DNA of 64,000 nucleotides, from assembly GCF_013365535.1 (NCBI RefSeq), contig NZ_CP053590.1, positions 1,788,501-1,852,500 on the forward strand, read 5' to 3'. The notes below the pieces were generated by a model. The model made no database searches. It worked only from the letters and a program-made list of their open reading frames with translations, and was not told where the DNA came from. Source of the stretch: Aquimarina sp. TRL1 (lineage in GTDB: Bacteria > Bacteroidota > Bacteroidia > Flavobacteriales > Flavobacteriaceae). Shown here piece after piece: positions 9,700 to 19,574 of the stretch. The translations under genes were made by a program, and so were the position numbers. How positions within the stretch are numbered: position 1 is the first letter of the stretch; each line of letters starts with the position of its first letter.

Positions 9700-10659
9700 G
9701 TGCAAAATAAAAAAGATAGTAAAAAAAGAATTTTATGGTTACATAATTTTCCAAATTTACCAGGAGCAGGTGGAGTTTGGATGTATAATCAGTACGAATT
9801 TTTGAAAGATGAAGTAGACATTTATTATTTAGATGACTTAAGAAACCCTTTGAGTTTTCTTAAACATATGTTTAAGCTTCAAAAGCTTTCCAAAGAATAT
9901 AAGATTGTACATGCTCAATATGGGTCAGCAGTTGGGTTTTTAACAAGCTTAATGAAAACAAAAAGAATTTTATCTCTAAAAGGATCTGATTGGTATAAGG
10001 CTCCCTCTAATTCTACTTTAAACAAAATAAGAATTTCATTGGGGAGCTTTTTAAGTCAGTTTTCTATAAAAAGATTTGATCACCTTATCGTTATGTCTCA
10101 CGCTATGAAAGATCAAGTTGAAAGAAAATATAAGGGCATAAAAATAGATGTAATTGTAGACCCTATTGACTTAAATAAATTTAGACCTTTAGAAAAAAAG
10201 AATAAGTCTAAAATAAAGAAGGTATTGTTTGCTTCGGTTAATATTGATAATCCGATAAAAAGGTTCGAATTAGCAAATGACAGCTTTAAGTATCTAAATA
10301 AAAAAATGCCTAATACTGAATTAATTACGATGAGTAACATTCCCCATTCTCAAGTATGTGATTTTATAAACGGGACAGATGTTTTACTTTTAACATCTAC
10401 ACACGAGGGTTGGCCAAATGTTGTGAAAGAAGTATTAGCATGTAATATACCATTTGTAAGTACAAAGGTAAGTGACTTGGAAAAAGTTGCATTGAGAACC
10501 AATAACTGCTTTGCTTGTAATCCTATTCCTGAAGAGTTAGGAGAAGCATTATATAAATCATTAATAAGTAAAGAAGAAAACCTTAGAGAGCTTGTAACAA
10601 GTTATAATATGGATGAGACAATTATCAGATTGAAGAATTTATATTCAGAGTATTTATAA
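9700..10659 (+). CDS. Family 4 glycosyltransferase, GTG start
   Basis: 319-residue GT-B glycosyltransferase. The N-terminal LHNFPNLPGAGGVW loop and the C-terminal THEGWPNVVKEVL, with a proper E-x7-E pair (EGWPNVVKE), identify the family. It starts at GTG 9700; the next in-frame Met falls inside the conserved glycine loop, so ATG initiation would destroy the fold. A 51-nt A+T-rich gap separates it from the previous gene. Linkage and sugar unknown. Confidence 0.83.
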   Translation: MQNKKDSKKRILWLHNFPNLPGAGGVWMYNQYEFLKDEVDIYYLDDLRNPLSFLKHMFKLQKLSKEYKIVHAQYGSAVGFLTSLMKTKRILSLKGSDWYKAPSNSTLNKIRISLGSFLSQFSIKRFDHLIVMSHAMKDQVERKYKGIKIDVIVDPIDLNKFRPLEKKNKSKIKKVLFASVNIDNPIKRFELANDSFKYLNKKMPNTELITMSNIPHSQVCDFINGTDVLLLTSTHEGWPNVVKEVLACNIPFVSTKVSDLEKVALRTNNCFACNPIPEELGEALYKSLISKEENLRELVTSYNMDETIIRLKNLYSEYL

Positions 10660-10685
10660 TATCTATTTTTTTTAATCCTTCGTTT

Positions 10686-11432
10686 ATGAAAGTATTAGTT
10701 AGCGTTATTACTCCTTTGTATAATTCTTCAGATTATATAGAACAATGTATTGATTCTGTTAAAAAACAGACGTATTTAGATTGGGAACATATTTTAGTTG
10801 ATGATTGTTCGAAAGATGACTCATTTAGTAAAGTTGAAAACTATATTGGAAATGATAATAGGTTTAAACTAATACAATTAGAGGAAAATTCAGGAGCAGG
10901 AGTTGCTAGAAATAAGGGGATAGAGATAGCTTCTGGAAGGTTTATAGCATTTTTGGACAGTGATGATACTTGGTCTCCTAATAAGTTGGACAAGCAATTA
11001 GGTTTTATGTTGTCTAATAATTATGATTTTAGCTTTACCTCTTATAAGTTGATAAATGAAGAAGGAAAAGATTTAAATAAAGTAATTAAGTGTAAAGGAA
11101 GAGTAACTTATAAAAAAGCTTTATTGTATAATCCAATAGGTTGCTTAACAGTAATATATGATACGAATTCTTTAGGGAAATTATTTATGCCGTTAATTAG
11201 AAAAAGACAAGATTATGCACTGTGGCTTAATATTTTAAAAAAGACTCAAGGCTTTGGAATGAATGAAGTACTGGCTTCATATCGTGTCAGAGAGGATTCT
11301 ATTTCATCGAATAAATTTAATTTAATAAAATATCATTGGGTATTATATCGAAAGATAGAAAAGCTGAGTTTTTTGAAAAGTATCTTTTATCTTTTATCAG
11401 TAATAATACATAAATTACTTAAAATAGATTAG
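10686..11432 (+). CDS. Family 2 glycosyltransferase
   Basis: 248-residue GT-A enzyme. Seen: VSVITPLYNSSDYIEQCIDS at the N terminus, VDDCSKDDS (nucleotide-binding Asp pair), NSGAGVARNKGIE, and the metal-binding FLDSDDTW at about 95-102, followed later by RKRQDYALW. This is the usual layout of inverting GT2 enzymes adding sugars to lipid-linked repeat units. Short for the family but complete. Confidence 0.88.
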   Translation: MKVLVSVITPLYNSSDYIEQCIDSVKKQTYLDWEHILVDDCSKDDSFSKVENYIGNDNRFKLIQLEENSGAGVARNKGIEIASGRFIAFLDSDDTWSPNKLDKQLGFMLSNNYDFSFTSYKLINEEGKDLNKVIKCKGRVTYKKALLYNPIGCLTVIYDTNSLGKLFMPLIRKRQDYALWLNILKKTQGFGMNEVLASYRVREDSISSNKFNLIKYHWVLYRKIEKLSFLKSIFYLLSVIIHKLLKID

Positions 11433-11453
11433 AAGTCTCTTTATTTTAAATGT

Positions 11454-11461
11454 TACTTTTG
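11454..11461 (+). promoter_or_regulatory. Candidate -7 box upstream of the initiating phosphotransferase
   Basis: TACTTTTG fits TAnnTTTG and lies 17 nt before the TTG start at 11479, in the 46-nt gap after the GT2 gene. No clear -33 TTG is seen. Confidence 0.3.
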
Positions 11462-11478
11462 CTCTTAAATTTTCTACA

Positions 11479-12849
11479 TTGAAAAAAATATTTACTCTTA
11501 ACGTTTTAGAAAGAAAGGTATTTCTTTTTTTGGGAGATATTACTATAGTCTTGTTTTATCTGTACCTGTTGGTAAACAAAACACTAAAAGGTACTTTTGA
11601 TTATGAAAGACACGGGATAATGCTTTATATAATTGGAGTATTAATTTTCTCTATAATATCATATGTTATAGATGCTTATAACTTAGAAAGAGCATCAAGA
11701 CCAGTTGTGATATTTAGATTATCTTTAGTAGCTGGAGTTGTATATTCTTTTGGAATATTTTTTCTTACTGTTTTAGTAATAAATACAACTGTAAGTAGAC
11801 CATATCTTTTAGTATTTCTTACATTAATGCCATTTTCTCTCACTGCTTGGAGGTTAATTTGTTCAAATTTTTTTATTTCTCAACCATTTCTTAAAAACAC
11901 AGTTTATATTTATGAAAGAATGTTTAAGAGTGAAACTCAAGATAACATTAATAATATTCAAGGAATAAAAAAATCGAACGGATATAACGTAAAATTATCT
12001 TTATCCGTTTGTAGTGATGTATTTACTAAAAATAATAAAAGGTTAGATAAGATAATTGATAAGATAGATACTGTAGTTATTAGGATTAAAGATTATCAAA
12101 ATATGCCAAAAGAGGTTGAGCAATTTTTAACTAAAGCTATGTATTTTGGAAAAGAAGTTTTTACATTTACATCCTTTTATGAATCTACATATGAAGCATT
12201 GCCATTGAATTTATTAGGGAATAATTTTTATGAGGTATTACACCTTAAAAATAAACGTTCACATTATATTCAAAAACTTTTTGCATTATTAATTGATATT
12301 GCTTTATGCATCATTGTTGGGCTTGTTTTTATTCTGGTATTGCCTTTTGTTTATATAGTTAATTTATTTGTAAATAAGGGACCACTTTTTTATACTCAAA
12401 AAAGAGTGGGGAAAAAAGGGAAAGAGTTTAAAATTTATAAATTTCGTTCTATGGTTGTAGATGCTGAGAAGTCTGGAGCAAAAATGGCGACAAATAATGA
12501 TAGTAGAATTACTCCATTTGGTAAGATCTTGCGAAAATTTAGGATTGATGAATTACCTCAGATTATTTCTGTTATTAAGGGAGATATGAGTTTTATAGGA
12601 CCTAGACCAGAGCGCAAAGTGTTTGTTGATCAATTAGATAAGATGAACCCTTTTTATTCGGTTAGGCATGTTATCAAACCAGGAATTACTGGTTGGGCAC
12701 AAGTAAAATATAAATATGGAGAAAACTTAGATGATTCTATTAGAAAATTGGAGTTCGACTTATATTATATTAAGAACAGATCCGTTACATTAGATATGAG
12801 GATTCTATTCAAAACAATAACAACAATTCTTTTTTCAAGAGGAGTTTAA
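11479..12849 (+). CDS. Undecaprenyl-phosphate sugar phosphotransferase (WbaP/WcaJ-like)
   Basis: 456-residue polyisoprenyl-phosphate hexose-1-phosphate transferase that starts repeat-unit synthesis by loading the first sugar phosphate on undecaprenyl phosphate. About four N-terminal membrane helices (10-130), a soluble middle domain, then a membrane helix at about 268-295 and the catalytic bacterial sugar transferase domain: KIYKFRSMVVDAE, RITPFGKILRKFRIDELPQ, MSFIGPRPER, and KPGITGWAQV near 400. It starts at TTG 11479; the next Met is inside the second membrane helix. It ends the A+T-rich variable part of the locus. Confidence 0.9.
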   Translation: MKKIFTLNVLERKVFLFLGDITIVLFYLYLLVNKTLKGTFDYERHGIMLYIIGVLIFSIISYVIDAYNLERASRPVVIFRLSLVAGVVYSFGIFFLTVLVINTTVSRPYLLVFLTLMPFSLTAWRLICSNFFISQPFLKNTVYIYERMFKSETQDNINNIQGIKKSNGYNVKLSLSVCSDVFTKNNKRLDKIIDKIDTVVIRIKDYQNMPKEVEQFLTKAMYFGKEVFTFTSFYESTYEALPLNLLGNNFYEVLHLKNKRSHYIQKLFALLIDIALCIIVGLVFILVLPFVYIVNLFVNKGPLFYTQKRVGKKGKEFKIYKFRSMVVDAEKSGAKMATNNDSRITPFGKILRKFRIDELPQIISVIKGDMSFIGPRPERKVFVDQLDKMNPFYSVRHVIKPGITGWAQVKYKYGENLDDSIRKLEFDLYYIKNRSVTLDMRILFKTITTILFSRGV

Positions 12850-12900
12850 TGAATTTTTAACTGAGGTATCTTTTATTTTAACATATAATCAAAATTGAAT

Positions 12901-14322
12901 ATGCAGATTAAATCTATTTGTTGTATTGGGGCAGGTTATGTAGGTGGGCCGACAATGTCAGTAATTGCAAAAAAATGTCCGGAAGTACGAGTTACTGTAG
13001 TTGATATCAATGAAGCTCGTATAGATGCTTGGAATGATAAAAATTATAATAGCCTTCCTGTTTTTGAACCAGGTTTGGCTGAAATTGTTGCTGAAGTTAG
13101 AGGTGAAAATTTATTCTTTTCTACAAAAGTTGATAAAGCAATTGAAGAAGCTGATATGATTTTTATTTCTGTAAATACTCCAACAAAAACATACGGTAAA
13201 GGGAAAGGGATGGCAGCGGATTTAAAATATATTGAATTATGTGCTCGTCAAATAGCTAAAGTTGCCAAAAGGGATAAAATTGTAGTTGAAAAATCTACAT
13301 TACCTGTTAGAACAGCATCAGCTATTAAAGATATTTTAGATAATACAGGTAATGGGGTACAGTTTCAAATTTTATCAAATCCGGAATTTTTAGCCGAAGG
13401 TACTGCAATTCAAGATTTATTAAACCCAGATAGAGTACTAATTGGTGGAGATATTTCCAATAAGAAGGGAGAGGAAGCTATTAATGCTTTAGTAGAAATA
13501 TATGGAAAATGGGTTCCTAAAGAAAAAATTCTGACAACAAACGTATGGTCATCTGAGCTTTCTAAATTAACAGCGAACGCTTTTTTAGCGCAGAGAGTAT
13601 CATCAATTAATGCTATGTCTGAAATCTGTGAGAAAACAGGTGCGGATATTTATGAAGTCTCTAGGGCTATTGGGATGGATTCGAGAATTGGTTCTAAGTT
13701 TTTGAATGCTTCGGTAGGTTTTGGAGGGTCTTGCTTTCAAAAAGATATTTTGAACTTGGTTTATATTGCGAAAAGTTATGGATTAAATGAAGTCGCTGAT
13801 TATTGGGAGCAAGTTATTATAATGAATGACCATCAAAAAAATCGTTTTTCGGATAACATAGTGAGTACATTGTATAATACAGTTTCAGGTAAAAAAATTG
13901 CCTTTTTAGGTTGGGCATTTAAGAAAAACACAAACGATACAAGAGAATCTGCAGCAATAAAAGTAGCTGACAATTTATTAAGTGAACAAGCAAACCTAGC
14001 TATATATGATCCAAAAGTAAAAGAAAAGCAAATATACTTTGATATAGAAAACCTTGAATCTAGACCAATTTCTGAGAACAAAAAATATTTGAAAGTTTTT
14101 GAAGATCCTTATAAAGCGATGGAAAATACTCATGGGATAGCAATTCTTACAGAATGGGATGAGTTTAAAGAGTATGATTGGGAAAAAGTTTATCAGCAGA
14201 TGAATAAACCAGCTTTTCTATTTGATGGAAGAGGTATTTTAGATAAGAAAGAAATGGAAAGAATAGGTTTTGTATATTACAAAATAGGATTGGGAGATGA
14301 GTCTAATACTTCTTTAAAATGA
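12901..14322 (+). CDS. ugd: UDP-glucose 6-dehydrogenase, animal/plant-like subtype
   Basis: 473 residues. Oxidises UDP-glucose to UDP-glucuronate. Seen: Rossmann motif GAGYVGG at 10-16, [14 protein letters not shown] at 90-103, [13 protein letters not shown] at 158-170, the SSELSKL element with Lys222, and catalytic Cys278 in [10 protein letters not shown]. From recall this follows animal UGDH almost motif by motif (human catalytic residues Lys220 and Cys276) and has the longer eukaryotic-type length, unlike the shorter E. coli Ugd. ATG 12901 is chosen over a TTG six nt upstream because it leads directly into the first beta strand. UDP-xylose synthase follows and uses its product. Confidence 0.92.
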   Translation: MQIKSICCIGAGYVGGPTMSVIAKKCPEVRVTVVDINEARIDAWNDKNYNSLPVFEPGLAEIVAEVRGENLFFSTKVDKAIEEADMIFISVNTPTKTYGKGKGMAADLKYIELCARQIAKVAKRDKIVVEKSTLPVRTASAIKDILDNTGNGVQFQILSNPEFLAEGTAIQDLLNPDRVLIGGDISNKKGEEAINALVEIYGKWVPKEKILTTNVWSSELSKLTANAFLAQRVSSINAMSEICEKTGADIYEVSRAIGMDSRIGSKFLNASVGFGGSCFQKDILNLVYIAKSYGLNEVADYWEQVIIMNDHQKNRFSDNIVSTLYNTVSGKKIAFLGWAFKKNTNDTRESAAIKVADNLLSEQANLAIYDPKVKEKQIYFDIENLESRPISENKKYLKVFEDPYKAMENTHGIAILTEWDEFKEYDWEKVYQQMNKPAFLFDGRGILDKKEMERIGFVYYKIGLGDESNTSLK

Positions 14323-14370
14323 CATTATATTTATAATTACTTATTTCGTAAGGTTTAAAATTTGTTTAGA

Positions 14371-15357
14371 TTGAAAAGGATTTTAATCACTGGAGCAGCA
14401 GGTTTTTTAGGATCTCATTTATGTGATCGGTTTATCGCTGATGGTTATTATGTTATAGGAATGGATAACTTAATTACTGGGGATTTAAAAAATATAGAGC
14501 ACCTGTTTAAACACGCTAATTTCGAGTTTTATCACCATGATGTTACAAAATTTGTTTACGTTCCTGGGAATTTAGATTACATTTTACATTTTGCATCACC
14601 AGCAAGTCCTATTGATTATTTAAAAATTCCAATCCAAACTTTAAAAGTCGGGTCATTAGGAACTCATAATTTATTAGGATTAGCAAGAGAGAAAAACGCA
14701 AGAATTTTAATAGCTTCTACCAGTGAGGTGTATGGAGATCCTTTAGTCCATCCACAGACAGAAGATTATTATGGAAATGTAAATACGATTGGTCCAAGAG
14801 GGGTATATGATGAAGCTAAACGGTTTCAAGAATCAATTACGATGGCTTATCATAGGTATCATGGAGTAGAAACAAGAATTGTCCGTATTTTTAATACCTA
14901 TGGTCCGAGAATGAGATTAAATGATGGTAGAGTAATTCCTGCGTTTATCGGACAAGCGTTAAGAGGAGAAGATCTCACAGTATTTGGAGATGGTTTACAG
15001 ACAAGATCCTTCTGTTATGTAGATGACCAGGTAGAGGGGATTTATCGATTATTACATAGTGATTACGTGCATCCGGTTAATATTGGAAATCCACATGAAA
15101 TAACAATTAAAGATTTTGCGGAAGAAATTATTAAGCTAACAGGAACTGCCCAAAAAGTTATTTATAAACCATTGCCTGTAAACGATCCATTGCAGAGACA
15201 ACCTGATATAAGGAGAGCAAAAGAAATTTTAGGTTGGGAACCAAAAATAGATAGAGCACAGGGGATGCTGCTAACGCTAGATTATTTTAAAAGCTTATCT
15301 AAGGAGGAATTATATAAAAGCGAACACAAGGACTTTTCTTCATTCAATAGAAAATAA
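14371..15357 (+). CDS. UDP-glucuronate decarboxylase (UDP-xylose synthase)
   Basis: 328-residue extended SDR that decarboxylates UDP-glucuronate to UDP-xylose. Seen: [14 protein letters not shown] at the N terminus, [11 protein letters not shown] at about 73-83 (UXS signature), [11 protein letters not shown] with catalytic Thr/Ser/Glu at 117-119, [11 protein letters not shown] with Tyr146 and Lys150, [10 protein letters not shown], and the DDQVEG element. No ATG is available before the Rossmann motif; TTG 14371 (or TTG 14362, three residues longer) must be the start. Directly after ugd, so the pair is a complete UDP-glucose to UDP-xylose pathway. Confidence 0.93.
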   Translation: MKRILITGAAGFLGSHLCDRFIADGYYVIGMDNLITGDLKNIEHLFKHANFEFYHHDVTKFVYVPGNLDYILHFASPASPIDYLKIPIQTLKVGSLGTHNLLGLAREKNARILIASTSEVYGDPLVHPQTEDYYGNVNTIGPRGVYDEAKRFQESITMAYHRYHGVETRIVRIFNTYGPRMRLNDGRVIPAFIGQALRGEDLTVFGDGLQTRSFCYVDDQVEGIYRLLHSDYVHPVNIGNPHEITIKDFAEEIIKLTGTAQKVIYKPLPVNDPLQRQPDIRRAKEILGWEPKIDRAQGMLLTLDYFKSLSKEELYKSEHKDFSSFNRK

Positions 15358-15371
15358 ATGAGAATGTGTTT

Positions 15372-16682
15372 ATGAAAGAGCTAATTTCCAATATCAGTAA
15401 TTTTTTTTATCGAGATGAAGATAAAAACTGGATTCTTACTATATTTTGGAATAGCTTATACATAGCATTTTTTCTACTTCCTTTAGGGATTAAATTACCA
15501 ACACCGTTTTTTGTGTTAGCGATTGTGTTGGGAGTGCTTCATATCTTTAAATCTAAAAAGGAATTTATTACAGATAATAAGGCTTTATTACTGTTTCCTT
15601 TATATTTTGTTGTTCTTACATTAGGATTATTATATACGGATAATATATATGATGGAATCAAGTTATTGCAAAGATCATTGTCTCTGTTGCTATTTCCAAT
15701 TATTTTTTTGTTTGTAAAAGAAGATGCTTCAGCTGTTAGGAAACTTTTTGAATTTTTACTTGTCGGTTTATTGTTTTCATTCTTTATTAATTTAGCACTA
15801 GGGATTCAAAGTACATTAGAAGCAATAAAAAGAGGAATCATTATAGAAACTATTGATTCTATAGAATTGCTTGAAACTGTAATTACCGGTTGGGATTTCT
15901 TTATTAGAGAAGAGTTTTCGAGATTAGTCAATTCCAATTATGTATCAATTTATATTTTGCTGGTGCTCAGTTTTTATCTAAAAAGAAAGTTAGCTTCCAG
16001 GTTACAGTTGTTAATCATACTTATACTATTTACATACTTATTTTTATTAGCTTCTAAATGGGCGTATCTGGCATTGACAATTATATCCTTGATTTTGATT
16101 TTCAATATTGGGGATAGAAATAGAAGATATACCATGTTTGTAATTTTCTTCTTAGCCGTACTTGTTTTTGTAGATAATCCCAGGATGTCAGTTTTTTATA
16201 ATAGAGTACGTAATTTCACGAATATCGAATCATATGAAGCGATGTCCTCAGAAAAGTCGAGACTTTTGATTTGGGATGCTTGTATCAAGCTGATAGGAGA
16301 ATCTCCTTTTCTAGGATATGGAACAGGAGATGCAAATGATATATTGTTAAGGGAATATGCAACCTTGGGGTATGAGCACAATTTAAAAAGAAAGTATAAT
16401 GCGCATAATCAATTTTTTCAGACTTGGTTACAAACAGGTGTGTTAGGTTTCATTGTTTTAGCAGCTATTTTTGTGATTTTAGGTAGGCGAATGAGAAGAA
16501 GCCCTAATGAGTTAGCTGTATTTTTGATTTTGTTGATTTCATTATTATTCGAATCCATGCTTGTTCGTTTCAATGGAATCGTCTTTTTTTCTATTATTAT
16601 CCCCTTATTACTTAAAAAAAGAAGTATTTTGAGTAGTCGAATTATAAGGAATGAACCTATTTTAGGGAATAACTCAAAATAA
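15372..16682 (+). CDS. O-antigen ligase-like membrane protein (Wzy_C type), second copy
   Basis: About 436 residues, 10-12 membrane helices. A periplasmic loop at about 285-360 contains FLGYGTGD and then NAHNQFFQTWLQTGVLG, the conserved His-containing Wzy_C/WaaL element. The ATG at 15372 is preferred over a GTG two codons upstream. It closes the polysaccharide locus next to purD. Its sequence looks less A+T-rich than the similar protein at 4452, suggesting a more conserved role such as ligation to a fixed acceptor. Polymerase activity is not excluded. Confidence 0.75.
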   Translation: MKELISNISNFFYRDEDKNWILTIFWNSLYIAFFLLPLGIKLPTPFFVLAIVLGVLHIFKSKKEFITDNKALLLFPLYFVVLTLGLLYTDNIYDGIKLLQRSLSLLLFPIIFLFVKEDASAVRKLFEFLLVGLLFSFFINLALGIQSTLEAIKRGIIIETIDSIELLETVITGWDFFIREEFSRLVNSNYVSIYILLVLSFYLKRKLASRLQLLIILILFTYLFLLASKWAYLALTIISLILIFNIGDRNRRYTMFVIFFLAVLVFVDNPRMSVFYNRVRNFTNIESYEAMSSEKSRLLIWDACIKLIGESPFLGYGTGDANDILLREYATLGYEHNLKRKYNAHNQFFQTWLQTGVLGFIVLAAIFVILGRRMRRSPNELAVFLILLISLLFESMLVRFNGIVFFSIIIPLLLKKRSILSSRIIRNEPILGNNSK

Positions 16683-16707
16683 ATTAGCTGTAGAACAGCT
16701 AAAAAAT

Positions 16708-16715
16708 TATTTTTG
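16708..16715 (+). promoter_or_regulatory. Candidate -7 box upstream of purD
   Basis: TATTTTTG fits TAnnTTTG and lies 21 nt upstream of the purD ATG at 16737. No -33 TTG at proper distance. Confidence 0.3.
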
Positions 16716-16736
16716 CCTGTAAGAAAAATAGCTGAC

Positions 16737-18008
16737 ATGAACATTTTAGTACTTGGTTCTGGAGGAAGAGAACATACTTTTGCTTATAAAATAGCGAATA
16801 GCCCACAATGTGATACATTATATGTGGCACCAGGAAATGCGGGAACTTCAAAAATAGCAACAAATGTTGCAATCGCTGTAACAGACTTTCCTGCAATTAA
16901 GAATTTGGTAATAGAAAAAAATATTACCATGGTTGTCGTCGGTCCCGAAGACCCTTTGGTAAGAGGGATTAAAGATTTTTTTGATGCAGATGAAGCATTA
17001 AAAGATGTAGCAGTTATCGGTCCGTCAAAGGAAGGTGCTCAATTGGAAGGGAGTAAAGAATATGCAAAAGAGTTTTTGTTCAGACATAATATTCCAACGG
17101 CAGCTTATCAGAGTTTTACAAAAGAAACCGTAGCAGAAGGAAAACGTTTTTTAGAAACACTACAAGCTCCTTATGTGTTAAAAGCAGATGGATTAGCAGC
17201 AGGAAAAGGAGTTTTGATCTTAGAAGATCTAAAAAGAGCGCAAGAAGAGCTGGAAGACATGCTTACAAACGAAAAATTTGGGGAAGCAAGTAGAAAGGTC
17301 GTTGTAGAAGAGTTTTTGGATGGGATTGAACTAAGTGTTTTTGTTTTGACAGATGGAAAGAATTATGTGACACTTCCTACGGCAAAAGACTATAAGAGAA
17401 TTGGAGAAGGAGATACTGGTCTAAATACAGGAGGAATGGGAGCTATTTCACCAGTTCCTTTTGCAGACAGCGTATTTATGTCTAAAATTGATGAACAGGT
17501 AGTAAGACCTACTGTAGAAGGGTTAGCTAAAGAAGAGATAGATTACAAAGGATTTATTTTTATTGGACTGATAAAGGTAGGAGGAGAACCTAAAGTAATT
17601 GAGTATAATGTAAGAATGGGAGATCCGGAAACCGAGGTTGTATTACCGAGGTTACAAACAGATTTAGTAAGCTTATTTCAGCATGTAGCTCAAGGAACAC
17701 TAAATGAAGTAAGTTTAGAAGTAGATAGCAGATATGCTACTACTGTAATGACAGTATCAGGAGGATATCCCGAGGCTTACGAAAAAGGAAAAGAGATTAA
17801 AGGAATTGATTTAATTTCTGATTCTTTAGTGTTTCATGCCGGAACAAAAATAGAAGAAGGAAAAGTGATTACAAACGGAGGAAGAGTACTGGCGGTTACC
17901 TCTTTTGATCAGGATTTTAAAGAAGCATTAAAAAAATCATATACAAATATCGAAAAATTGAACTTCGAAAAAATGTATTATAGAAAGGATTTGGGCTTCG
18001 ATCTATAA
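16737..18008 (+). CDS. purD: Phosphoribosylamine--glycine ligase
   Basis: 423-residue GAR synthetase of de novo purine synthesis, joining phosphoribosylamine and glycine with ATP. Seen: NILVLGSGGREH at the N terminus, ATP-grasp elements KADGLAAGKGV and GLNTGGMGA, and the metal-binding EYNVRMGDPETE. ATG 16737 is the start because the fold begins there; an upstream in-frame TTG would add an unrelated eight residues. It marks the right border of the polysaccharide locus and is followed by a strong terminator. Confidence 0.96.
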   Translation: MNILVLGSGGREHTFAYKIANSPQCDTLYVAPGNAGTSKIATNVAIAVTDFPAIKNLVIEKNITMVVVGPEDPLVRGIKDFFDADEALKDVAVIGPSKEGAQLEGSKEYAKEFLFRHNIPTAAYQSFTKETVAEGKRFLETLQAPYVLKADGLAAGKGVLILEDLKRAQEELEDMLTNEKFGEASRKVVVEEFLDGIELSVFVLTDGKNYVTLPTAKDYKRIGEGDTGLNTGGMGAISPVPFADSVFMSKIDEQVVRPTVEGLAKEEIDYKGFIFIGLIKVGGEPKVIEYNVRMGDPETEVVLPRLQTDLVSLFQHVAQGTLNEVSLEVDSRYATTVMTVSGGYPEAYEKGKEIKGIDLISDSLVFHAGTKIEEGKVITNGGRVLAVTSFDQDFKEALKKSYTNIEKLNFEKMYYRKDLGFDL

Positions 18009-18025
18009 ATCCCTATACCAACAAC

Positions 18026-18059
18026 AAAAAAGCCTGAATTTATAAATTCAGGCTTTTTT
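18026..18059 (+). terminator. Bidirectional rho-independent terminator after purD
   Basis: Perfect 34-nt inverted repeat: six A, GCCTGAATTTA, its exact complement, then six T. It sits between the ends of purD (+) and the DUF6341 gene (-), so it can serve both. Confidence 0.9.
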
Positions 18060-18163
18060 GTTTTACTTAAATTACCTCGGTATCAATACAGGAGAAAATA
18101 ATGTTTGATTCAGAAATGAATCTCTGATCATTTTACATCTCGACTAGCCGAGTAAATTCTTAA

Positions 18164-18394
18164 TTATCCCAAGAAAGAATGAGATGTCTGATCTCTATCT
18201 TCTTCATTATTGTCATTGAATTTCTGCAATTGTTTCATCCAGTAAATAAAAGCGACAAAACCAATTAGCATAAAAAGCCAATTCATAATGTTGGCCATGG
18301 TCCAATTTTCTAATTCCAAAGATCTGAAATAATGCATCGGTAGAAATAGTACATTTTCAAATAAAGATTGGATACCTTCAAAAAACTCTTTCAT
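18164..18394 (-). CDS. Small single-helix membrane protein (DUF6341-like)
   Basis: 76 residues. Amphipathic N terminus (MKEFFEGIQSLFENVLFLP), a hydrophobic helix at about 35-52 (IMNWLFMLIGFVAFIYWMKQL), then an acidic hydrophilic tail. I recall this as DUF6341, found across Flavobacteriia next to purD and DUF6427. No known function. It is divergent from the DUF6427 gene at 18501, with which it shares a 106-nt intergenic region. Confidence 0.8.
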   Translation of the reverse strand: MKEFFEGIQSLFENVLFLPMHYFRSLELENWTMANIMNWLFMLIGFVAFIYWMKQLQKFNDNNEEDRDQTSHSFLG

Positions 18395-18500
18395 GCTTAT
18401 ATATATTTTCCTTATGTAAAAAAGGGTTATTTTTAATCTCTTTAATAATTAAAAATTACAAAGTATGTAATTTGAGTGGCAAAAATATAAAAAACCATCG

Positions 18501-19418
18501 ATGTTATCAAGCATTTTTACCAAAACGAAACCTATTAATTTTATAATAATTAAAGTATACCTGTTGACTCTTTTTCTTCTTAGGTACTATAAATTAGAAG
18601 AGAAAACCACATCTGTAGCGATGACTTTTTGTGCCGGATATATTATCAGTGTGATCTCTATTTTGATACTTCATTTTCTAGTTAGAAAATATAATCTGTC
18701 TAGTCGAAACCTTTACTCAGTGTTTTTCTATGTGTTTTTAATTGGGATGGCACCGGAGGTTATGAATGCAATACCACTGTTAATTTCTAGTTTTTTTGTG
18801 GTGGTAGGAACAGAAAGAGTATGTAATCTAAGAAATGAAAAAGCGATAAAATCATCTATTTTAGAAGCATCTATATGTTATGGGATGGCTTCAGTATTGT
18901 ATTTTTGGAGTATTAGTTTTATGATAGTACTTTTTATAGGAATGTTATTTTTTGCAGCAAAAAGCTATAAAAACTGGATCATTTCCTTAACAGGACTGGG
19001 GATCGTCTATATATTTGTTTCTTGCTACATGCTTTTTAGATATGATCATTTTTTGGATTTAGACTCCTATATCGATCCGATTTCTATTAATTTTGAAGCT
19101 TATAAAAATGTTTCTTTTCTATTTACCTTGACATCTTTTGGGATATGTTTACTTTTCTTTATGGGAATTTTTCTAGTCAATATCCAAAAAATTCCTGTAA
19201 ACCACAGACCCGTAGCAAAATTAATTATCTTTTATGTGTTAATAGCTGTTTTTGTAGTTTTTATAGCACCTATAAAGAATACCACTGAATTAGTATTCTT
19301 AATCGGACCAATGTCAGTAATGGGGACCACTTATATGAAGTTAGAATATAGTCCCTTGGTTAGAGAAATTAATCTTGGGGTCTTTTTACTTCTTCCTTTT
19401 GTTTTTCTCTTTTTTTAA
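18501..19418 (+). CDS. Polytopic membrane protein (DUF6427-like)
   Basis: 305 residues with about 9-10 hydrophobic helices and little soluble sequence. The N terminus (MLSSIFTKTKPINFIII) matches my recollection of DUF6427, a Flavobacteriia-restricted family usually encoded next to DUF6341 and DUF4254. Length and topology resemble small envelope glycan or lipid proteins, but no catalytic motif is visible. Function unknown. Confidence 0.78.
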   Translation: MLSSIFTKTKPINFIIIKVYLLTLFLLRYYKLEEKTTSVAMTFCAGYIISVISILILHFLVRKYNLSSRNLYSVFFYVFLIGMAPEVMNAIPLLISSFFVVVGTERVCNLRNEKAIKSSILEASICYGMASVLYFWSISFMIVLFIGMLFFAAKSYKNWIISLTGLGIVYIFVSCYMLFRYDHFLDLDSYIDPISINFEAYKNVSFLFTLTSFGICLLFFMGIFLVNIQKIPVNHRPVAKLIIFYVLIAVFVVFIAPIKNTTELVFLIGPMSVMGTTYMKLEYSPLVREINLGVFLLLPFVFLFF

Positions 19419-19574
19419 CTTTTGGAAATATTTCTTGATCGATATATACATCCTTGTTGTAAGTTCAGTAAACCGCAATGGAGTAAGAATAAAAAGAATG
19501 GATATTGGATATTCCGTGGAGTATTTAAATCTTGATTAACGAGCAAAAAAACATGTTTTCTCCTGAAAGAGGTT

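Noticed and set aside
16418..16896. Minus-strand ORFs over the ligase end and purD start
   Set aside because: Antisense shadows; purD and the Wzy_C protein explain the sequence.
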